Below are positions 1-9,176 of a stretch of 64,000 nt of DNA, piece by piece. Source of the stretch: DATBFU01 sp035498405 (GTDB lineage Bacteria; Acidobacteriota; Thermoanaerobaculia; UBA5066; Gp7-AA6). Location: the NCBI GenBank assembly GCA_035498405.1, contig DATKAE010000062.1:1-64000 (forward strand), in the 5' to 3' direction. The stretch's first letter is position 1, and each line of letters starts with the position of its first letter. The notes beneath the pieces are model-generated. The model was not told the DNA's origin. It saw only the letters and a program-made list of their open reading frames with translations, and ran no database searches. Position numbers and translations under genes: made by a program.

Positions 1-164
1 CAAGCGGGGCCTCTCCACCGGCGCGCGCCACGCGTGAGAGTCGCCCGGTGCGCCTGCGCCGGCGGAGCGGAGCGGCCGCCATCTTTCCCGATCGCCCCAC
101 AGCGGCCGCGTCCCCGCAAAGGGAGAGAACTCCGAAGCACCCCTGTTGTACCATTCGCCGCCTC

Positions 165-253
<89 letters not shown>

Positions 254-256
254 AGT

Positions 257-445
257 ACCGTCGCTTTCGCTTGCTCGGGAACCTGACGGCCGGCGCGGAC
301 TCGATCGGGCGGTTGTCTGCCCTAGCGACGGCGGCCGTCACCGGCTCGCGGCTCGGCCAGAGGGCCTCGACCGCTCGCCTGGCTCCCTCGCTAGGCTCCA
401 GCTCCCGCGACGCGAGTCGTTTCGCTCGGTGAACTTCGCGAAGCT
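257..445 (+). repeat. Structured gene-end repeat, copy A
   Basis: This segment shares order and sequence blocks with the minus-strand copies at 8884-9035 and 518-722. It begins ACCGTCGCTTTCGCTTGC, then has a hairpin built from GGCTCGCGGCTCGGCC and GGCCTCGACC, then a GGCTCCAGCTCCCGCG block. It starts directly behind tRNA-Ser in the same orientation. No coding potential is evident. Together with copy C it accounts for most of the 455-base gene-free stretch 254-708; the middle part (about 446-517) shows nothing recognisable. The right boundary is approximate. Confidence 0.6.
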
Positions 446-517
446 TGGTCGCGTCGCGAGCGATTGTTTCTGCCGGCCCAAAAAGGCGTTTCTGCCGACC
501 TACTGTCTTTCCGCTCG

Positions 518-722
518 CGGCGTGCGAGGTCTCCCGAGCGGACACGAGGGAGGAGGCGCACGCCGCGGGAGCCGGAGGGCAGCGAGGGGATCAGGCCGGC
601 GGTCGAGCCCGCATCCGGGCGAGCCGACGGCCGGTGGCGGCCGAGGGCCAAGGGCCAACGCTCGCTCGATCAGCCACCGCGCCCGAGGCCGCCAGATCCC
701 CTCGCAAGCTACGGCGACGTGG
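518..722 (-). repeat. Structured gene-end repeat, copy C
   Basis: Read on the minus strand it starts CACGTCGCCGTAGCTTGCG, passes a GCCCG/CGGGC hairpin, and continues through CCCCTCGCTGCCCTCCGGCT, CCCGCGGCG and TCCGCTCGGGAGACCTCGCA. These match copy B block by block. It overlaps the last codons of the DUF971 gene, whose TAG stop lies inside the repeat terminus. It runs in the same direction as that gene. Confidence 0.65.
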
Positions 723-1020
723 CGAGCTCCCGCAACGTGTCCCAGGAGTAGATCCCGTCGTTGTGGCCGTCGGCCCAGTCGATCTGGAGCGCATAGGCGC
801 CGACGCGCCGGTGGGCGACCGCCTGGAAGGAGCGCTCCGTCAGCGGCCGCTGCGGACCTCGGTAGACGTTGCCGAGAATGTCCCGCTCGCCCCGGCACAT
901 TGCACAAGGACAGCCGCGGCGCAGCCTCTCCAAGGGAATGTAGTCCTCGCGGCCGTCCTCCCAGACGATCGCGAGCTCCGCTCCGACGACCATCACCGTC
1001 TTGGGAACCGGGCTCGCCAT
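709..1020 (-). CDS. DUF971 (GBBH-like N-terminal) domain protein
   Basis: A 103-residue protein matching the stand-alone DUF971 family, the small zinc-binding fold also found at the N-terminus of gamma-butyrobetaine hydroxylases. Cys37, Cys39 and Cys42 form the C-x-C-x-x-C cluster, and the IDWADGHNDGIYSW segment is the typical family core. Its biochemical role is not settled; some members are linked to iron-sulfur cluster work. ATG at 1020 follows the upstream kinase stop by 34 bases, so it probably sits at the end of the kinase operon. The last four codons and the TAG stop fall in the terminus of repeat copy C, so the original C-terminus may have been replaced. Confidence 0.85.
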   Translation of the reverse strand: MASPVPKTVMVVGAELAIVWEDGREDYIPLERLRRGCPCAMCRGERDILGNVYRGPQRPLTERSFQAVAHRRVGAYALQIDWADGHNDGIYSWDTLRELATSP

Positions 1021-1054
1021 GGCACGCTGCTTCAGTCGCTTCCCGCCAAGAGCG

Positions 1055-3625
1055 TCACCGGACGCCTTCGATCAAATAGAGATCCGAGAGCGTCCGGTTG
1101 TAGCTGTAGACATACGAGTCACCGCTCGGTGTGGGACCGGGGCTGATCCCGGAGACGCCTGCCGCGTCGGCGGGTATCAGCGTTCTCCACAATTGCTTCT
1201 GTCCGGTCGCGAGGTCGAGGCGATAGACCTTCGCGGGAACTTCTCCCCGGCGGCGGACATAGAGAAAGCGGTCGTCGACGCCTTTCTGGACAACGCCTTC
1301 ATCTCTGTCGAGACCCGCAATCGTGGCCGGCTCCCCGCCCGCGATCGGGTAGAGATAGCGCTTTCGGTCGGGTCCCGTCACGACGACCCACTTGCCGTCG
1401 GGCGCCACGATCCCATCTCCGGTGTACCCTTCCGGGGTCAGGGCGCGCGGCTTGCCGCCCTCGAAGTCGCGCAGGTAAAGCCGCGGCCCGTGCCCCGGCT
1501 CGCTCGCCGTCAGCACGAGCGTCTTGCCGCTCGGCAGAAACGAGGCGCCATAGACGGAGAGATTTTCCTTGGAGAAGATCTTCGGCTCCCCGGCGCCCGT
1601 GGGGTAAGCGACGAGCTGCGGATCGGACGCGGAATGAACGATCGCGAGCACCCATTCCCCGTCGGGCGAGAGGTCCTGCGCGTTGCCCTCCCCGAGGCGC
1701 ACCGCGGGCGAGGCGTCCGTCTTTCGGATGTAAACCGAGTAGCCGGCGCCGCCTCCCTCGCCCGCCTCGGAGAAGAGCAGCGTCTTGCCGTCCGGCGAAA
1801 GGGCCGCGGGCAGGGACCAGTCGAGCCAGGTCAGATCCCGCTCCTTTGACTCTCCGGGCGCCAGGCCGACCACCTCGAGTCGAAGCGTGTCTCGCGTGAC
1901 CAGCACGCGCCCGTCGCGCGAGACATCCTGGAGCGTGAGCGAGCCCGGAATGCGCACGCGCAGGCGAACCTTTCCGGATCGCGTCGTCGAGTAGAGCGCT
2001 CGGTTGCTCCCGACAGCCGTCGCCGTGAACCAGACTTCGCCCTGGGGAGACCAGGCGAGGCCCTGCGCCGCGGCGAAGGGCTCCGAGAGCTTCTGCACCT
2101 TCCCGGAGCGATCGACCACAAGAACCGATCCGCCGTCGTCGCCCGGTGTGGGATGGTCGAGGAAGGCCACGAGGTCTCCGTCCGGTGAAACCCGCGGATG
2201 GCTCACCCACCCGCTCGTCTCGTAGAGAACCTTGCCGACCGGGTACTCGAGGCGCAGCTTGCCGGGGATCGCTCGCACGATCGCGAGGCTCTTGCCGTCC
2301 GGCGCCCAGTCCGCCCATTCGATCTCCTTGAGGACCTCGCGCGGGGCGCCGCCGGCCACGGACAGCTGGGCGAGCGTTCCCGTGCGCCGGAAGGCCCCCG
2401 CCAGGGAACGGTTCAGCGACACGGCCATCTCGCCCGATTTCGAGATCGCGAGGACCTCGGCGCCGCCGAGGCCAAACGGGCGCGACTCGGGGCTCTCGGG
2501 CCGGCCGACGAAGATCTCCATCGGCTTGCCGTCCCAGGCCGCCGAGTACATGACGGTCTGCCCGTCCGGCGCAAAGCGAGCCGCGAGGATCTGCCCGCGC
2601 CGGAAGGTCAGCTGACGGAAGGACGGAGGCGGCCGGTCGCCCGCCTTTTTCACTTCCCGAAACGCCCACCCTCCGATGGCGAGCGCCGTGGCCGCGACGG
2701 CGCCGGCGAAGAGAGCCCAGGATGGGCGCTTCCGGCTGCCCGGCAGCGTCGACGTCGCCGTCCCCGGGCCCGACAGTCCCGACAGTGCCTTGAGATCGAA
2801 GGCGACGTCGCGCGCCGAGTAGAACCGCTCCTCCGGATTCTTCTCCAGGCAGTGACGGACGATCCGCTCGAGCCCGGGCTGGATGTTCCGGTTCGTGGCG
2901 GAGAGATCCGGCGGTTCCTCCCGCAGGATCGCCGACATCGTCTCGGCGGCGGAGTCGCGATGGAAGGCGCGGCGACCCAACAGCATCTCGTAGACGATCG
3001 CGCCGAAGGAGAAGAGGTCCGAGCGCTGGTCCGCGGGCTTGCCCTTCACCTGCTCGGGCGACATGTAGCCGAGCGTGCCCAGCACGACACCCGGCTCGGT
3101 GCCGGCGGTCGGCAGATTCGTCTCCCGGCCAGAGCCCGCTTCGCTCTGCGTCAGCTTGGCCAGGCCGAAGTCGAGGATCTTGACCCTGCCGTCGTTCGTC
3201 AGAAAGAGGTTCTCGGGCTTCAGGTCCCGATGCACGATCCCCTTCTCGTGCGCCGCGGCCAGGCCCTTGGCGATCTGCACCGCGTAGTCAGTCGCCTTGC
3301 GCGGGGCGAGCGCGCCCCCCGCGAGCCGAGCCCGCAGCGTCTCTCCCTCGAGCAGTTCCGTGACGATGTACGGCGCGCCGTCGTGCGACCCCAGGTCATA
3401 GACCGCCGTGATGTTGGGATGGTTGAGCCCGCCCGCCGACTGCGCCTCCTGCTCGAAACGCCGCAGGCGGTCAGCATCTTGCGAATAGGAGGCCGGCAGC
3501 ACCTTGATCGCGACCTCGCGTTTGAGCCGTTCATCCTTCGCCCGGTACACCTCCCCCATCCCTCCGGCACCCAGAGGGGCGACGATCTCGTAGGGGCCGA
3601 GACGCGTCCCGGAGGAGAGGGTCAT
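1055..3625 (-). CDS. Ser/Thr protein kinase with TolB-like propeller (kinase 1)
   Basis: An 856-residue transmembrane receptor-type Hanks kinase. The cytoplasmic N-terminal catalytic domain has the glycine loop GAGGMG, VAIK lysine, HRDLKPEN catalytic loop, DFG and SPEQ, all intact. A single hydrophobic helix (about 300-320) leads to a roughly 520-residue C-terminal region of PD40/TolB-like propeller repeats (ARFAPDG, SPDGKTL, PDGKWV). This region should face the periplasm and sense a ligand or partner, as in this family. I chose ATG 3625 because the homology starts there and it overlaps the stop of kinase 2 as ATGA. Longer upstream starts would run into kinase 2. The ligand and substrates are unknown. 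Confidence 0.9.
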   Translation of the reverse strand: MTLSSGTRLGPYEIVAPLGAGGMGEVYRAKDERLKREVAIKVLPASYSQDADRLRRFEQEAQSAGGLNHPNITAVYDLGSHDGAPYIVTELLEGETLRARLAGGALAPRKATDYAVQIAKGLAAAHEKGIVHRDLKPENLFLTNDGRVKILDFGLAKLTQSEAGSGRETNLPTAGTEPGVVLGTLGYMSPEQVKGKPADQRSDLFSFGAIVYEMLLGRRAFHRDSAAETMSAILREEPPDLSATNRNIQPGLERIVRHCLEKNPEERFYSARDVAFDLKALSGLSGPGTATSTLPGSRKRPSWALFAGAVAATALAIGGWAFREVKKAGDRPPPSFRQLTFRRGQILAARFAPDGQTVMYSAAWDGKPMEIFVGRPESPESRPFGLGGAEVLAISKSGEMAVSLNRSLAGAFRRTGTLAQLSVAGGAPREVLKEIEWADWAPDGKSLAIVRAIPGKLRLEYPVGKVLYETSGWVSHPRVSPDGDLVAFLDHPTPGDDGGSVLVVDRSGKVQKLSEPFAAAQGLAWSPQGEVWFTATAVGSNRALYSTTRSGKVRLRVRIPGSLTLQDVSRDGRVLVTRDTLRLEVVGLAPGESKERDLTWLDWSLPAALSPDGKTLLFSEAGEGGGAGYSVYIRKTDASPAVRLGEGNAQDLSPDGEWVLAIVHSASDPQLVAYPTGAGEPKIFSKENLSVYGASFLPSGKTLVLTASEPGHGPRLYLRDFEGGKPRALTPEGYTGDGIVAPDGKWVVVTGPDRKRYLYPIAGGEPATIAGLDRDEGVVQKGVDDRFLYVRRRGEVPAKVYRLDLATGQKQLWRTLIPADAAGVSGISPGPTPSGDSYVYSYNRTLSDLYLIEGVR

Positions 3626-6198
3626 TTCAGTCCCTCGACGAGATAGAGATCCGAGAGCGTACGCAGGCAGGAGTAGGCGTAGAAGCTCCCATCGGGAGTG
3701 AAATGCGGCGGAGCGACGCCGGTGACCCCCGCCGAGTCGGAGGGCATCAATTCCCTGAAGAGCTGCTTTCGGCCGGTGGTGATGTCCAACAGATAAACCT
3801 TCGCCGGCAACTCTCTGCGTCTGTAGACGTACAGAGCGCGACCATCGGCGCTCCAACCGCTCGGCGTGTCCTCCGGGGTGGCGCCGGGTACCGCCGTTGG
3901 CTCTCCACCGGAGGTTGGATACAGGTAGACCTTCTCATCGGGCCCCCGTACGGCGATCAACTTCCCGTCGGGCGAAACGCCCTGCGCGAAGGACCGATAT
4001 CCCTCGGGCGTCAGGGCACGAGGTTTTCCCCCGGCGAGGTCCCAAACGTAGATTCGCGCGCCGTGTCCGGGCTCGTTCGCCGTCACCGCCAGGCGTTTTC
4101 CGTCCGGGAACCAGACGGCCCGCTGAAGTCGCAGCCCTTCGCGCGGCAGGAAGCGCGCTTCCCCCGCCCCGGTCGGATAGAGGACGAGCTGGGGGTCGGT
4201 GGCGAACTTGACCGCGGCGATCGCCCATTTTCCGTCGGGCGATAGGCCGTACCCGTTTCCTTCACCGAGCCGGACCGCCGGCGAACCGTCTGTACTGCGA
4301 AGGTAAATGGAATAACCGGGGCCGCCTCCCTCCCCGGACTCGGCGAAGAGAAGGGCCTTTCCATCGGGAGAGATGTCTATCGCCTGCGACCAGTCGAGCC
4401 ACGAGAGGTCGCGTTCCTTCTCGAAACCGGGGCCACGCGCGAAAATCTCCTGACGGTTCGTGTCGTGCGTCATCAAGACTCTTCCGTCCCGCCCCACGTC
4501 CTGCAGCGTCAGGATGCCCGTCACTCGAGCGAGAAGTCTCAGCTTCCCGGAGACCGATGAGGCGTAGAGCGCGCGGTTGGCCCCGCTCTTGGCACCCGTG
4601 AACCAGATTTCTCCGCGGGGCGACCAGGCTAGTCCGATCAACGTCTCGAAGACTCCCGGCAAATTCCGCTTCTTGCCCGTACGGTCCACGAGCGCGAGCG
4701 ACCCCCCGTCGTCTCCGCGCACCGGATGATCGAGGAAGGCGACGAGGTCACCCTCCGGCGAGACGCGCGGATTCGTGATCCAGCCGGCCGTCTCGTAGAG
4801 AACTTTCCCGATCGGGAACTCGAGACGGTTGCGGCCGTTGACGTCGCGGACGACGGCGAGGCTCTTGCCGTCGGGAGACCAGTCCGCCCACTCGATGTTT
4901 TCGAGCACGGCGCGGGGCGCACCGCCGCCGGCAACACCCATTCGCGCGAGCGTGCCGGTCGACTCGAATGGTCCGACGATGTGTCGGCCGAGGGAGAGGG
5001 CCATCTCGCCCGAGCGGGAAATCGCGAGGATATCGGCGCCGGGAAGCCCGAACGGACGCGATTCCGGGCTCTCCGAGCGGCTGACGAAAATCTCGACCGG
5101 CTGTCCCTCCCACGCGGAGCCGTACAGGATCGTCTGACCGTCGGGCGCGAAGCGCGCGAAGGAAATCGTGCCACGTCGAAAAGTGAGTTGGCGAAAGGAG
5201 GGAGGCTCGACGTATCCGGCCTTCGTGCCTGCCAGATAAACCGCCCCGAGCACCAGAAGAAGCAACACGGCTCCTGACAGGAGCGGAAGAAGAGGGCGAC
5301 GGCCCATGCGGGGGAGAACCTCGACCGACGTGGCGCGTGGACTCGACACGCCGGACAGAGACTCCAGATCGAACGCCACGTCGCGCGCCGACTCGAATCT
5401 CTCCTCGGGGTTCTTCTCCAAGCAATGCCGCACGATCCGCTCGAGGCCCGGATGGACCTCCTGGTTGGTTTGTGTCAGGTCCGGCGGTTCTTTCGACAAA
5501 ATCGCCGTGATCGTGTCGGCCGCCGTGTCCCCACGAAACGCCCTCTGCCCCGACAACATCTCGTAGAGAATCGCCCCAAAGGAAAAGAGGTCGCTGCGCC
5601 GGTCGGCCGGCTTCCCACGCACCTGCTCGGGCGACATGTACCCCATCGTGCCCAGCACGACACCGGGCTCCGTTCCCGACACCGTCCTCAGGTCGGTCTG
5701 TTGCTCCCCGTCTTTCTCTGTCTTCAGCTTCGCCAGACCGAAGTCCAGGATCTTCACCCGCCCGTCTCTCGTGACGAACACGTTTTCCGGCTTCAGATCC
5801 CGGTGGACGATCCCCTTCTCGTGCGCCGCCGCCAGGCCTCGAGCCATCTGCACCGCGTAGTCGATCGCTTTCCGAACCGGCAGCGCTCCCGAGGACAGCC
5901 GTGACCGCAGCGTCTCCCCTTCCAGCAGCTCCGTCACGATGTACGGCGAGCCCTCGTGCGTCCCGAAGTCGTGCACCGCAGTGATGTTCGGGTGGTTCAG
6001 AACGCCCGCAGCCCGCGCCTCCTGCTCGAAGCGCTTCAGCCGGTCGGCATCCTGCGAGAACGACGCAGGCAGCACCTTGATCGCGACCTCCCGTCCCAGG
6101 CGAGGATCCCTTGCCCGGTACACCTCTCCCATGCCGCCGGCGCCCAGAGGCGCGACAATCTCGTACGGGCCGAGCCGGGTTCCAGATGAAAGTGTCAT
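3622..6198 (-). CDS. Ser/Thr protein kinase with TolB-like propeller (kinase 2)
   Basis: 858 residues. Catalytic landmarks are GAGGMG at 19-24, Lys41, Glu60 (candidate helix-C glutamate), HRD at 132-134, DFG at 152-154 and SPE at 189-191, so it should be active. A transmembrane helix lies at about 303-323 and PD40-like propeller repeats fill the rest, ending TLSDLYLVEGLK, a C-terminal motif seen in four of the five paralogues. Its stop overlaps the ATG of kinase 1, implying coupled translation. A TAGAAT element lies 15 bases upstream of the ATG with no clear Shine-Dalgarno sequence, so transcripts may also start here with a very short leader. Confidence 0.9.
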   Translation of the reverse strand: MTLSSGTRLGPYEIVAPLGAGGMGEVYRARDPRLGREVAIKVLPASFSQDADRLKRFEQEARAAGVLNHPNITAVHDFGTHEGSPYIVTELLEGETLRSRLSSGALPVRKAIDYAVQMARGLAAAHEKGIVHRDLKPENVFVTRDGRVKILDFGLAKLKTEKDGEQQTDLRTVSGTEPGVVLGTMGYMSPEQVRGKPADRRSDLFSFGAILYEMLSGQRAFRGDTAADTITAILSKEPPDLTQTNQEVHPGLERIVRHCLEKNPEERFESARDVAFDLESLSGVSSPRATSVEVLPRMGRRPLLPLLSGAVLLLLVLGAVYLAGTKAGYVEPPSFRQLTFRRGTISFARFAPDGQTILYGSAWEGQPVEIFVSRSESPESRPFGLPGADILAISRSGEMALSLGRHIVGPFESTGTLARMGVAGGGAPRAVLENIEWADWSPDGKSLAVVRDVNGRNRLEFPIGKVLYETAGWITNPRVSPEGDLVAFLDHPVRGDDGGSLALVDRTGKKRNLPGVFETLIGLAWSPRGEIWFTGAKSGANRALYASSVSGKLRLLARVTGILTLQDVGRDGRVLMTHDTNRQEIFARGPGFEKERDLSWLDWSQAIDISPDGKALLFAESGEGGGPGYSIYLRSTDGSPAVRLGEGNGYGLSPDGKWAIAAVKFATDPQLVLYPTGAGEARFLPREGLRLQRAVWFPDGKRLAVTANEPGHGARIYVWDLAGGKPRALTPEGYRSFAQGVSPDGKLIAVRGPDEKVYLYPTSGGEPTAVPGATPEDTPSGWSADGRALYVYRRRELPAKVYLLDITTGRKQLFRELMPSDSAGVTGVAPPHFTPDGSFYAYSCLRTLSDLYLVEGLK

Positions 6199-6213
6199 CG
6201 AATGCGAGAGCGG

Positions 6214-6219
6214 ATTCTA
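6214..6219 (-). promoter_or_regulatory. Candidate -10 element of kinase 2
   Basis: TAGAAT followed by CCGC, 15 bases before the ATG. The same TA-N-AATCCG context recurs before kinase 5 and the kinase remnant at nearly the same distance. No convincing -35 is visible. Confidence 0.4.
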
Positions 6220-6232
6220 ACGGAGACGAGGA

Positions 6233-8827
6233 CTATTCCAGCCCCTCGACGACGTAGAGGTCGGCGAGATTGCGCGTGTAGGAGTAGGCGTAAGCCTTGC
6301 CGTCCGGCGTGACTCGAATCGAGCCGATGCTCGTCACTCCGGCCGAGTCGCCGGGCATGAGAGACCGCCACGGCGACAGGGACCCGGTCTTCAGCTCGAT
6401 GCGTTGGACCTGTGCGGGAACCTGTCCCCTCAGTCGAACCAGCAGCGACCCTCCATCTTCGGTCCAACCAATCAGGCTCCACTTCTGGTCCATCGCGAGC
6501 GCGGTGGGCTCCCCGCCTTCGAGGGGGTAGACATAGGCCCTTCGGTCCGGTCCAACGACGGCGACGACCCGGCCGTCGGGAGAAACTCCGGCGCCGGTTG
6601 TCGCGAAACGGTAGCCCTCGGGAGTCAGAGCACGGCTCTTTTGGGAGGCGAGCTCGTACACGTAGATCCGAACTCCGCGACCCGTTTCGTTGGCGGCGAG
6701 CAGGATTCGGTTCCCGTCCGGCAGCCACGTCGCTGCCTGAACCGTCAGGCCCGGCGTCTCCAGGAACCTCGGGTCTCCCGAGCCGATCGGATAGATCACA
6801 ACCCTCGGGTTCGAGGACGGATGGACGATCGCGAGCGCGAGTTTGCCGTCGGGCGAGAGCGACTGCGCCGAGCCCTCGCCCAGACGGATCGCCGGAGAAC
6901 CGTCCATCTTCCGCGCGTAGGTGGAGTACCCCGGGCCGCCTCCCTCGCCGCTCTCGTCGAAGAGGATCGTGCTCCCATCTCTCGAGACGCTGGCCGCCAG
7001 GGACCAGTCGAGCCACGACAAGTCCCGCTCCTTTTCGAGGCCGGGCCCGAAGGCGACGAAACCCTGCCGCGCCTTGTCCTGCGAGAGCAGCACCTTGCCC
7101 GTCCGGGAAACGTCCTCGATCGTCATGCCGCCGGTGGCGACGGCCAGGACGCGGATCCTCCCGGCGAGGGTCGCGGCGTGCACGAAACGGTTGAACCCGA
7201 CCCGCGAGCCGGTGAACCAGACTTCGTCACCCTTGCGGGACCAGCAGAGGCCGAGGATGCTCGCGAAGTCGTCGGAGATCTTCTTCGACCGGCCCGAACG
7301 ATCGACGAGCAGGATGTAGCCCCCGTCGTCGTCGACCGTCGGATGCTCGATGACGGCGACCTCGTTCCCCGATGGGGAAATTCGCGGGTGGCTCAGCCAG
7401 CCTGCCGAGGCGTGGAGGATCTTGCCGATCGGAAACTCCAGCTGACTCTTTCCCCCGGCTTCGCGAACGATCGCGAGATCCTTGCCGTCGGGCGCCCAGT
7501 CGGCGTACAGCACGTCGTCCCGAATGTCCTTCGGCGCGCCGCCTCCGGTCATGCCGAGGCGGGAAAGCGTTCCGATCCGCGAGAAGCCGCTGTGCGAGCG
7601 GCGCGAAAGAGAAACCGCCATCTCGCCCGTGGAGGCGATGGAGAGGACCTCGGCGCCCGTCAGGCCGAAGGGCCGCGACTCCGGGCTGTCGAGGCGCGTC
7701 GTGAAGAGCTCCATGGGCCGTCCATCCCAGGCCGCCGTGTAGATGATGGTCTCCCCGTCCGGTGCGAATCTCGCGGAGAAGATCGGACCGCGACGGAAGG
7801 TAAGCTGGCGGAACGAGATCGGCGGGCGCTCGGTGAAACGCCGGCCGGCGAGGAGACCCCCCGCAACGCCCACGGCGAGCGCGGCGACGATCGCGGCGAG
7901 GACGGCTCCCGTCCAGCGGGTTCGCACGCGTTCTTCCACCGGAGCCGCCTGAACGGCGCTGGTCGTCGTGCCCGAGACTCCCGACAGCGCCTCGAGGTCG
8001 AAGGCCAGGTCGCGGGCGGACTCGAACCGCTCCTCAGGGTTCTTTTCCAGGCAGTGGCGCACGATCCGTTCGAGCCCGGGATGAACCTCTTTGTTGCTCG
8101 CACTGAGGTCGGGCGGTTCTTTGGTCAGGATCGCCGTGATCGTGTCCGCCGCCGTCTCGCCGCGAAAAGCGCGCTGCCCCGACAACATCTCGTGCAGAAT
8201 CGCCCCGAAGGAAAAGAGGTCGCTGCGCCGGTCCGCTGCTTTCCCACGGACCTGCTCGGGGGACATGTAGCCGATCGTCCCCAGAACTACCCCGGGCTCC
8301 GTCCCGGAAACCGTTCGGAGGTCTGTCTGCTGCTCGCCGTCCTTTTCCGTCTTCAGCTTCGCCAGGCCGAAGTCCAGGATCTTGATCCGCCCGTCGTTGG
8401 TCACAAACAGGTTCTCGGGCTTCAAATCCCGGTGCACGATCCCTTTCTCGTGCGCCGCCGAGAGCCCCCGGGCGATCTGGTTGCCGTAATCCAGAGCCTT
8501 GCGCACCGGCAACGCTCCGGACGAAAGACGCGACCGAAGCGTCTCGCCTTCCAGAAGCTCCGTCACGATGTACGGCGCCCCGTCGTGAGATCCGAGGTCG
8601 TACACCGCTGTGATGTTCGGGTGGTTCAGGACTCCGGCCGCCCGCGCCTCCTGCTCGAAACGCTTCAGGCGGTCCGCGTCTTGCGAGAAGGAGGCCGGCA
8701 AGACCTTGATCGCCACCTCGCGCCCAAGACGCGGATCCTTCGCCCGGTACACCTCCCCCATCCCCCCGGCGCCCAGGGGCGCGACGATCTCATAGGGTCC
8801 CAGCCGGGTGCCCCCAGGAAGGCCCAC
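6233..8827 (-). CDS. Ser/Thr protein kinase with TolB-like propeller (kinase 3)
   Basis: 864 residues, same architecture: intact GAGGMG, VAIK, HRDLKPEN, DFG and SPEQ motifs, a transmembrane segment near 302-325, then a propeller region ending NLADLYVVEGLE. Unlike its neighbours it starts with GTG (8827) and the first residues MGLPGGTRLG differ from the usual MTLSSGTRLG. The start follows by one base the TGA of a 96-codon ORF made of a kinase N-terminus and repeat B. No Shine-Dalgarno is visible, so translation probably depends on the upstream ORF. Kinase 2 begins 34 bases downstream of its stop. Confidence 0.87.
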   Translation of the reverse strand: MGLPGGTRLGPYEIVAPLGAGGMGEVYRAKDPRLGREVAIKVLPASFSQDADRLKRFEQEARAAGVLNHPNITAVYDLGSHDGAPYIVTELLEGETLRSRLSSGALPVRKALDYGNQIARGLSAAHEKGIVHRDLKPENLFVTNDGRIKILDFGLAKLKTEKDGEQQTDLRTVSGTEPGVVLGTIGYMSPEQVRGKAADRRSDLFSFGAILHEMLSGQRAFRGETAADTITAILTKEPPDLSASNKEVHPGLERIVRHCLEKNPEERFESARDLAFDLEALSGVSGTTTSAVQAAPVEERVRTRWTGAVLAAIVAALAVGVAGGLLAGRRFTERPPISFRQLTFRRGPIFSARFAPDGETIIYTAAWDGRPMELFTTRLDSPESRPFGLTGAEVLSIASTGEMAVSLSRRSHSGFSRIGTLSRLGMTGGGAPKDIRDDVLYADWAPDGKDLAIVREAGGKSQLEFPIGKILHASAGWLSHPRISPSGNEVAVIEHPTVDDDGGYILLVDRSGRSKKISDDFASILGLCWSRKGDEVWFTGSRVGFNRFVHAATLAGRIRVLAVATGGMTIEDVSRTGKVLLSQDKARQGFVAFGPGLEKERDLSWLDWSLAASVSRDGSTILFDESGEGGGPGYSTYARKMDGSPAIRLGEGSAQSLSPDGKLALAIVHPSSNPRVVIYPIGSGDPRFLETPGLTVQAATWLPDGNRILLAANETGRGVRIYVYELASQKSRALTPEGYRFATTGAGVSPDGRVVAVVGPDRRAYVYPLEGGEPTALAMDQKWSLIGWTEDGGSLLVRLRGQVPAQVQRIELKTGSLSPWRSLMPGDSAGVTSIGSIRVTPDGKAYAYSYTRNLADLYVVEGLE

Positions 8828-8828
8828 G

Positions 8829-9119
8829 TCAGCCGGGCTCCGCCGCGAAACGACGCGTCATCGACACTCTCTCTCTTCTGCTCGCGATGCGAAGAGCCTC
8901 CCGAGCGGGAGCGAGGGAGCAGCCTCGCGCCGCGGGAGCCGCAGCGCAGCGAGGGGCTAGGCTCGTGGTCGAGGCCCTTTGGCCGAGCCACGAGCCGATG
9001 CGCCGCCAGGCGCAGGCTCCGAGCAAGCGAAGGCGACGGTGCACCTCCCCCATACCGCCCGCGCCAAGAGGTGAAACGATCTCGTAGGGTCCGAGCCTCG
9101 TTCCGGCAGAGAGTGTCAT
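8829..9119 (-). pseudogene. 5' remnant of a sixth kinase gene joined to repeat B
   Basis: The first 26-28 codons (ATG at 9119) match the start of a kinase, from MTLSAGTRLGPYEIV to GAGGMGEV. The frame then leaves kinase homology exactly where the structured repeat begins and continues through the repeat to a TGA at 8829-8831. The kinase part differs from kinase 3 at many bases, so it looks like the remains of another paralogue and not a fresh duplication. Its promoter-like TACAAT is retained. It may now serve as an upstream ORF for kinase 3. Confidence 0.75.
8884..9035 (-). repeat. Structured gene-end repeat, copy B
   Basis: Best preserved copy. On the minus strand it starts ACCGTCGCCTTCGCTTGC and contains a strong hairpin: GGCTCGTGG pairs perfectly with CCACGAGCC, with GGCC/GGCC inside around AAAG. 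A second stem pairs CCTCGC with GCGAGG around a GCGG/CCGC stem, and a third pairs CTCCC with GGGAG. It interrupts a kinase gene after codon 28. Confidence 0.65.
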
Positions 9120-9133
9120 CGGGTCGGGGGCGG

Positions 9134-9139
9134 ATTGTA
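9134..9139 (-). promoter_or_regulatory. Candidate -10 element of the kinase remnant / kinase 3
   Basis: TACAAT followed by CCGC, 14 bases before the ATG at 9119. It matches five of six bases of the sigma-70 -10 consensus and shares its context with the elements before kinases 2 and 5. Confidence 0.4.
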
Positions 9140-9176
9140 TCGAAATCGGGAAGAGCGCCAGCGAGTCAGGGCCAGG

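Noticed and set aside
3626..3856. Longer N-terminus for kinase 1, and similar upstream extensions of kinases 4 and 5, ftsZ, ftsA, murC, murD, murE, murF, mraY, ftsI and mfd
   Set aside because: The added residues lie inside the upstream gene or have no family similarity, whereas the chosen starts match family N-termini and in most cases overlap the preceding stop.
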